Under the pieces are notes generated by a model. That model was not told where the DNA came from. It did no database searches and was given only the letters and a program-made list of their open reading frames with translations. Positions 62,206 through 64,000 of a stretch of DNA of 64,000 nt are shown here, in pieces. How positions within the stretch are numbered: position 1 is the stretch's first letter; each line of letters opens with the position of its first letter. The stretch is from NCBI GenBank assembly GCA_004293815.1, contig RDZD01000009.1, forward strand, positions 107,841-171,840, read 5' to 3'. Origin of the DNA: Cytophagales bacterium. Lineage in GTDB: Bacteria; Bacteroidota; Bacteroidia; Cytophagales; Bernardetiaceae. Made by a program: the position numbers and the translations under genes.

Positions 62206-63597
62206 CTAAATATGAATCACCTCACCATAAGCAGCCGCGGCAGCTTCCATAATAGCCTCTGACATGGTGGGGTGTGGGTGAACAGCCTTGATGATATCAG
62301 GGCCGGTGGTCTCCAACTTACGTGCTACCACAACCTCCGCAATCATTTCGGTTACATTCGCGCCTATCATGTGTGCGCCCAACCACTCGCCATATTTGGC
62401 ATCAAAGATGACTTTAACAAATCCATCTTTTGCACCAGCTGCACTGGCTTTGCCTGAAGCAGAAAATGGAAACTTTCCTACTTTTACTTCATAACCAGCC
62501 GCTTTGGCTTGTTCTTCTGTCATGCCTACCGAAGCCACTTCAGGCGAGCAGTAGGTACAACCAGGAATATTGCCGTAGTTTAAAGGTTCTGGGTGATGCC
62601 CTGCAATATTTTCTACGCAAATAATTCCTTCGGCGGAAGCCACGTGCGCAAGTGCAGGCCCACGCACAATATCGCCAATGGCATAGACACCTGCAACGTT
62701 TGTGCGATAGAAGTCGTCCACAAGTACTTTACCCTTATCGGTTTTTATACCTACTTGCTCTAAACCTAGGTTTTCGAGGTTGGTTACTACGCCCACTGCC
62801 GAGAGCACTATATCGCACTCAAGAACAGATGCACCGCTAGCTCCCTTAATATGAACTTTGCAACCTGCACCTGAGGTATCCACAGACGTAACCTCTGTAT
62901 TGGTGAATATCTGTATGCCAGACTTCTTGAAGTTCTTTTCAAGCTCTTTAGATATATCAGCGTCTTCTACAGGAACAATACGCGGCATAAACTCTACAAT
63001 GGTCACTTTGCTGCCCATCGCGTTATAAAAATACGCGAATTCAACGCCAATTGCACCAGAGCCGACAATGACAATAGATTTAGGCATAACTTCAGGTACC
63101 ATTGCCTGACGATAACCTATTATTTTTTTGCCATCTATGGGCATGGTTGGCAGTTCGCGTGAGCGACCACCTGTAGCTAAAATAATATGCTTGGCAGTAA
63201 TCGTTTGTTTCTGGCCACTAGCCTCTGTTACCTCAACACTTTCTTTTGAAAGGAGCTTAGCCGTTCCAAATATTTTTTCAATCTTGTTTTTGCGAAACAA
63301 AAATTCTATGCCCTTGCTCATGCCGTTAGCCACATCGCGGCTTCGCTTAATTACACCACCGAAGTCAGCTTCAACGCCACTCACTTTAATACCATAGTCG
63401 GCAGCGTGTTTGACGTAATCATAAACTTGTGCGCTTTTAAGAAGTGCTTTTGTAGGAATACAGCCCCAGTTCAAGCAAATGCCGCCTAGTGCTTCACGCT
63501 CTACTACGCCTACTTTCATACCGAGCTGAGAAGCTCTAATGGCCGCTACATAGCCACCAGGCCCAGCTCCAATTACTAAAACATCAAAATTTGACAT
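62206..63597 (-). CDS. lpdA: Dihydrolipoyl dehydrogenase
   Basis: 463 residues, E3 component of the 2-oxoacid dehydrogenase complexes. The FAD motif GAGPGGYVAAIRASQLG, the redox disulphide in GGICLNWGC (C41 and C46), the NAD motif IVGSGAIGVEFAYFYNAMG and the C-terminal HPHPTMSEAI (catalytic His-Glu) are all present. It reoxidises dihydrolipoamide with NAD+. The E1/E2 genes are not in the window. The start ATG 63597 is standard. It is a single gene between the terminator hairpin and the CHAT-protein gene. Confidence 0.97.
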   Translation of the reverse strand: MSNFDVLVIGAGPGGYVAAIRASQLGMKVGVVEREALGGICLNWGCIPTKALLKSAQVYDYVKHAADYGIKVSGVEADFGGVIKRSRDVANGMSKGIEFLFRKNKIEKIFGTAKLLSKESVEVTEASGQKQTITAKHIILATGGRSRELPTMPIDGKKIIGYRQAMVPEVMPKSIVIVGSGAIGVEFAYFYNAMGSKVTIVEFMPRIVPVEDADISKELEKNFKKSGIQIFTNTEVTSVDTSGAGCKVHIKGASGASVLECDIVLSAVGVVTNLENLGLEQVGIKTDKGKVLVDDFYRTNVAGVYAIGDIVRGPALAHVASAEGIICVENIAGHHPEPLNYGNIPGCTYCSPEVASVGMTEEQAKAAGYEVKVGKFPFSASGKASAAGAKDGFVKVIFDAKYGEWLGAHMIGANVTEMIAEVVVARKLETTGPDIIKAVHPHPTMSEAIMEAAAAAYGEVIHI

Positions 63598-63753
63598 GAG
63601 AACTATTGAATTGGTGTGAATCCTTAATATTTGCCACTAATAACAGCACAATAATGCAAAAATCCAATGCTTTTCAAAGAAGATTTTTTCTTTGAGCTAA
63701 AATATTGGTAAAATTCACCCTGAAAAATGCCTGTGGCTTTTCTGAATCAGTAA

Positions 63754-64000
63754 TTATTCCCCACTCATCACAAAAGCACCCCAGAAATACGGCTCAGGAT
63801 GTTGCTTTTTGATGTCTAGTTGAGCTTCTTGAAATGCGCGACGCGCCTGCCCGTGCTGGGCATAACGGCTATAAAAGCTTGTCATGAGCTTTTGAGTAAC
63901 GGCATCGTCCACTTTCCAAAGCGACATAATGAGGCTCTTAGCCCCCGCCACACGGAAAGCCCGCTGCAAACCATAGACCCCTTCGCCTGCCTTGATATCC
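63754..64000 (-). CDS. CHAT-domain protein, C-terminal end only
   Basis: The final 81 codons of a gene that enters from the right edge. The visible part is the C-terminus of a CHAT (caspase-HetF-associated) domain: DIKAGEGVYGLQRAFRVAGAKSLIMSLWKVDD, then LMTSFYSRY and EPYFWGAFVMSGE. CHAT proteins are caspase-like peptidases, often with TPR repeats in front, used in defence or cell-surface functions. The catalytic His and Cys lie upstream, outside the window. Confidence 0.88.
   Translation of the reverse strand, partial: DIKAGEGVYGLQRAFRVAGAKSLIMSLWKVDDAVTQKLMTSFYSRYAQHGQARRAFQEAQLDIKKQHPEPYFWGAFVMSGE

Noticed and set aside
1..64000. tRNA, rRNA, CRISPR arrays and insertion sequences
   Set aside because: I found no tRNA-like T-loop with acceptor pairing, no rRNA core motif, no regularly spaced repeats and no transposase ORF. 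Only a search with tRNAscan, Rfam and ISfinder could exclude small examples.

Overview
The window looks like chromosome of a gliding, pigmented Bacteroidota bacterium, most likely of the Cytophagales type. The evidence is a gliding lipoprotein (GldB), a TonB-dependent receptor, a TonB protein, a FadL/OmpP1 porin, many secreted lipoproteins, a CrtY-type lycopene cyclase, a bifunctional DAHP synthase/chorismate mutase, and promoters of the Bacteroidota form TTG-N18..22-TAnnTTTG. Ribosome binding sites are weak, as usual in this phylum, so starts were chosen from homology and ATG position. The genus cannot be named from the sequence alone. I saw no rRNA, tRNA, CRISPR array or intact insertion sequence.

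Region by region. 1-7.1 kb: a truncated secreted protein, a yceI-like gene broken by a one-base frameshift, a glycosyltransferase, a duplicated TerB-like protein, a MazG-like pyrophosphohydrolase overlapping a lycopene cyclase, an ABC-2 permease and an RluA-type pseudouridine synthase. 7.1-11.5 kb: a more A+T-rich accessory block of four unrelated single genes in one direction (esterase, acyltransferase, methyltransferase, GNAT acetyltransferase), preceded by 600 bp without a gene. 11.5-14 kb: YdcF-like protein, an orphan OmpR regulator and trpS. 14.2-21 kb: an ABC exporter, an F390-synthetase-like adenylate-forming enzyme, an SDR lacking the catalytic Tyr, a large metallo-beta-lactamase protein with two cNMP-binding domains, and ybeY. 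21-32 kb: a UDP-sugar dehydrogenase, a giant thioester alpha-2-macroglobulin-like protein, alaS, tonB and pgk.

32-43 kb: a TonB-dependent outer membrane protein, an SGNH-hydrolase lipoprotein paired with a FadL porin, a DUF3137 membrane protein, a small lipoprotein with an internal duplication, and maeB. 43-49.3 kb: an M28 membrane peptidase, a lipid kinase with a TTG start, a papain-like protease with a DUF4384 tail, a small unknown protein, an XRE regulator and a SPOR-like protein. 49.6-64 kb: gldB, a cysteine-less thioredoxin-fold lipoprotein, a DoxX and an SRPBCC protein, DAHP synthase/chorismate mutase, a secreted four-repeat Ig-like protein, an SPFH lipoprotein, a secreted LRR protein, a Tricorn-like protease, lpdA and the C-terminus of a CHAT-domain protein.

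How the parts fit: most of the window is housekeeping (translation: trpS, alaS, ybeY, rluA-type; central metabolism: pgk, maeB, lpdA, aro) mixed with envelope biology (TonB, receptors, lipoproteins, proteases, gliding). The most system-like group is 14.2-21 kb: a transporter with an atypical Walker B, an adenylate-forming enzyme, a Tyr-less reductase and a hydrolase that carries its own cyclic-nucleotide-type sensors. Their shared purpose is inferred only from proximity. Several genes end at perfect inverted repeats of 11-21 bp, giving clear transcription-unit borders.
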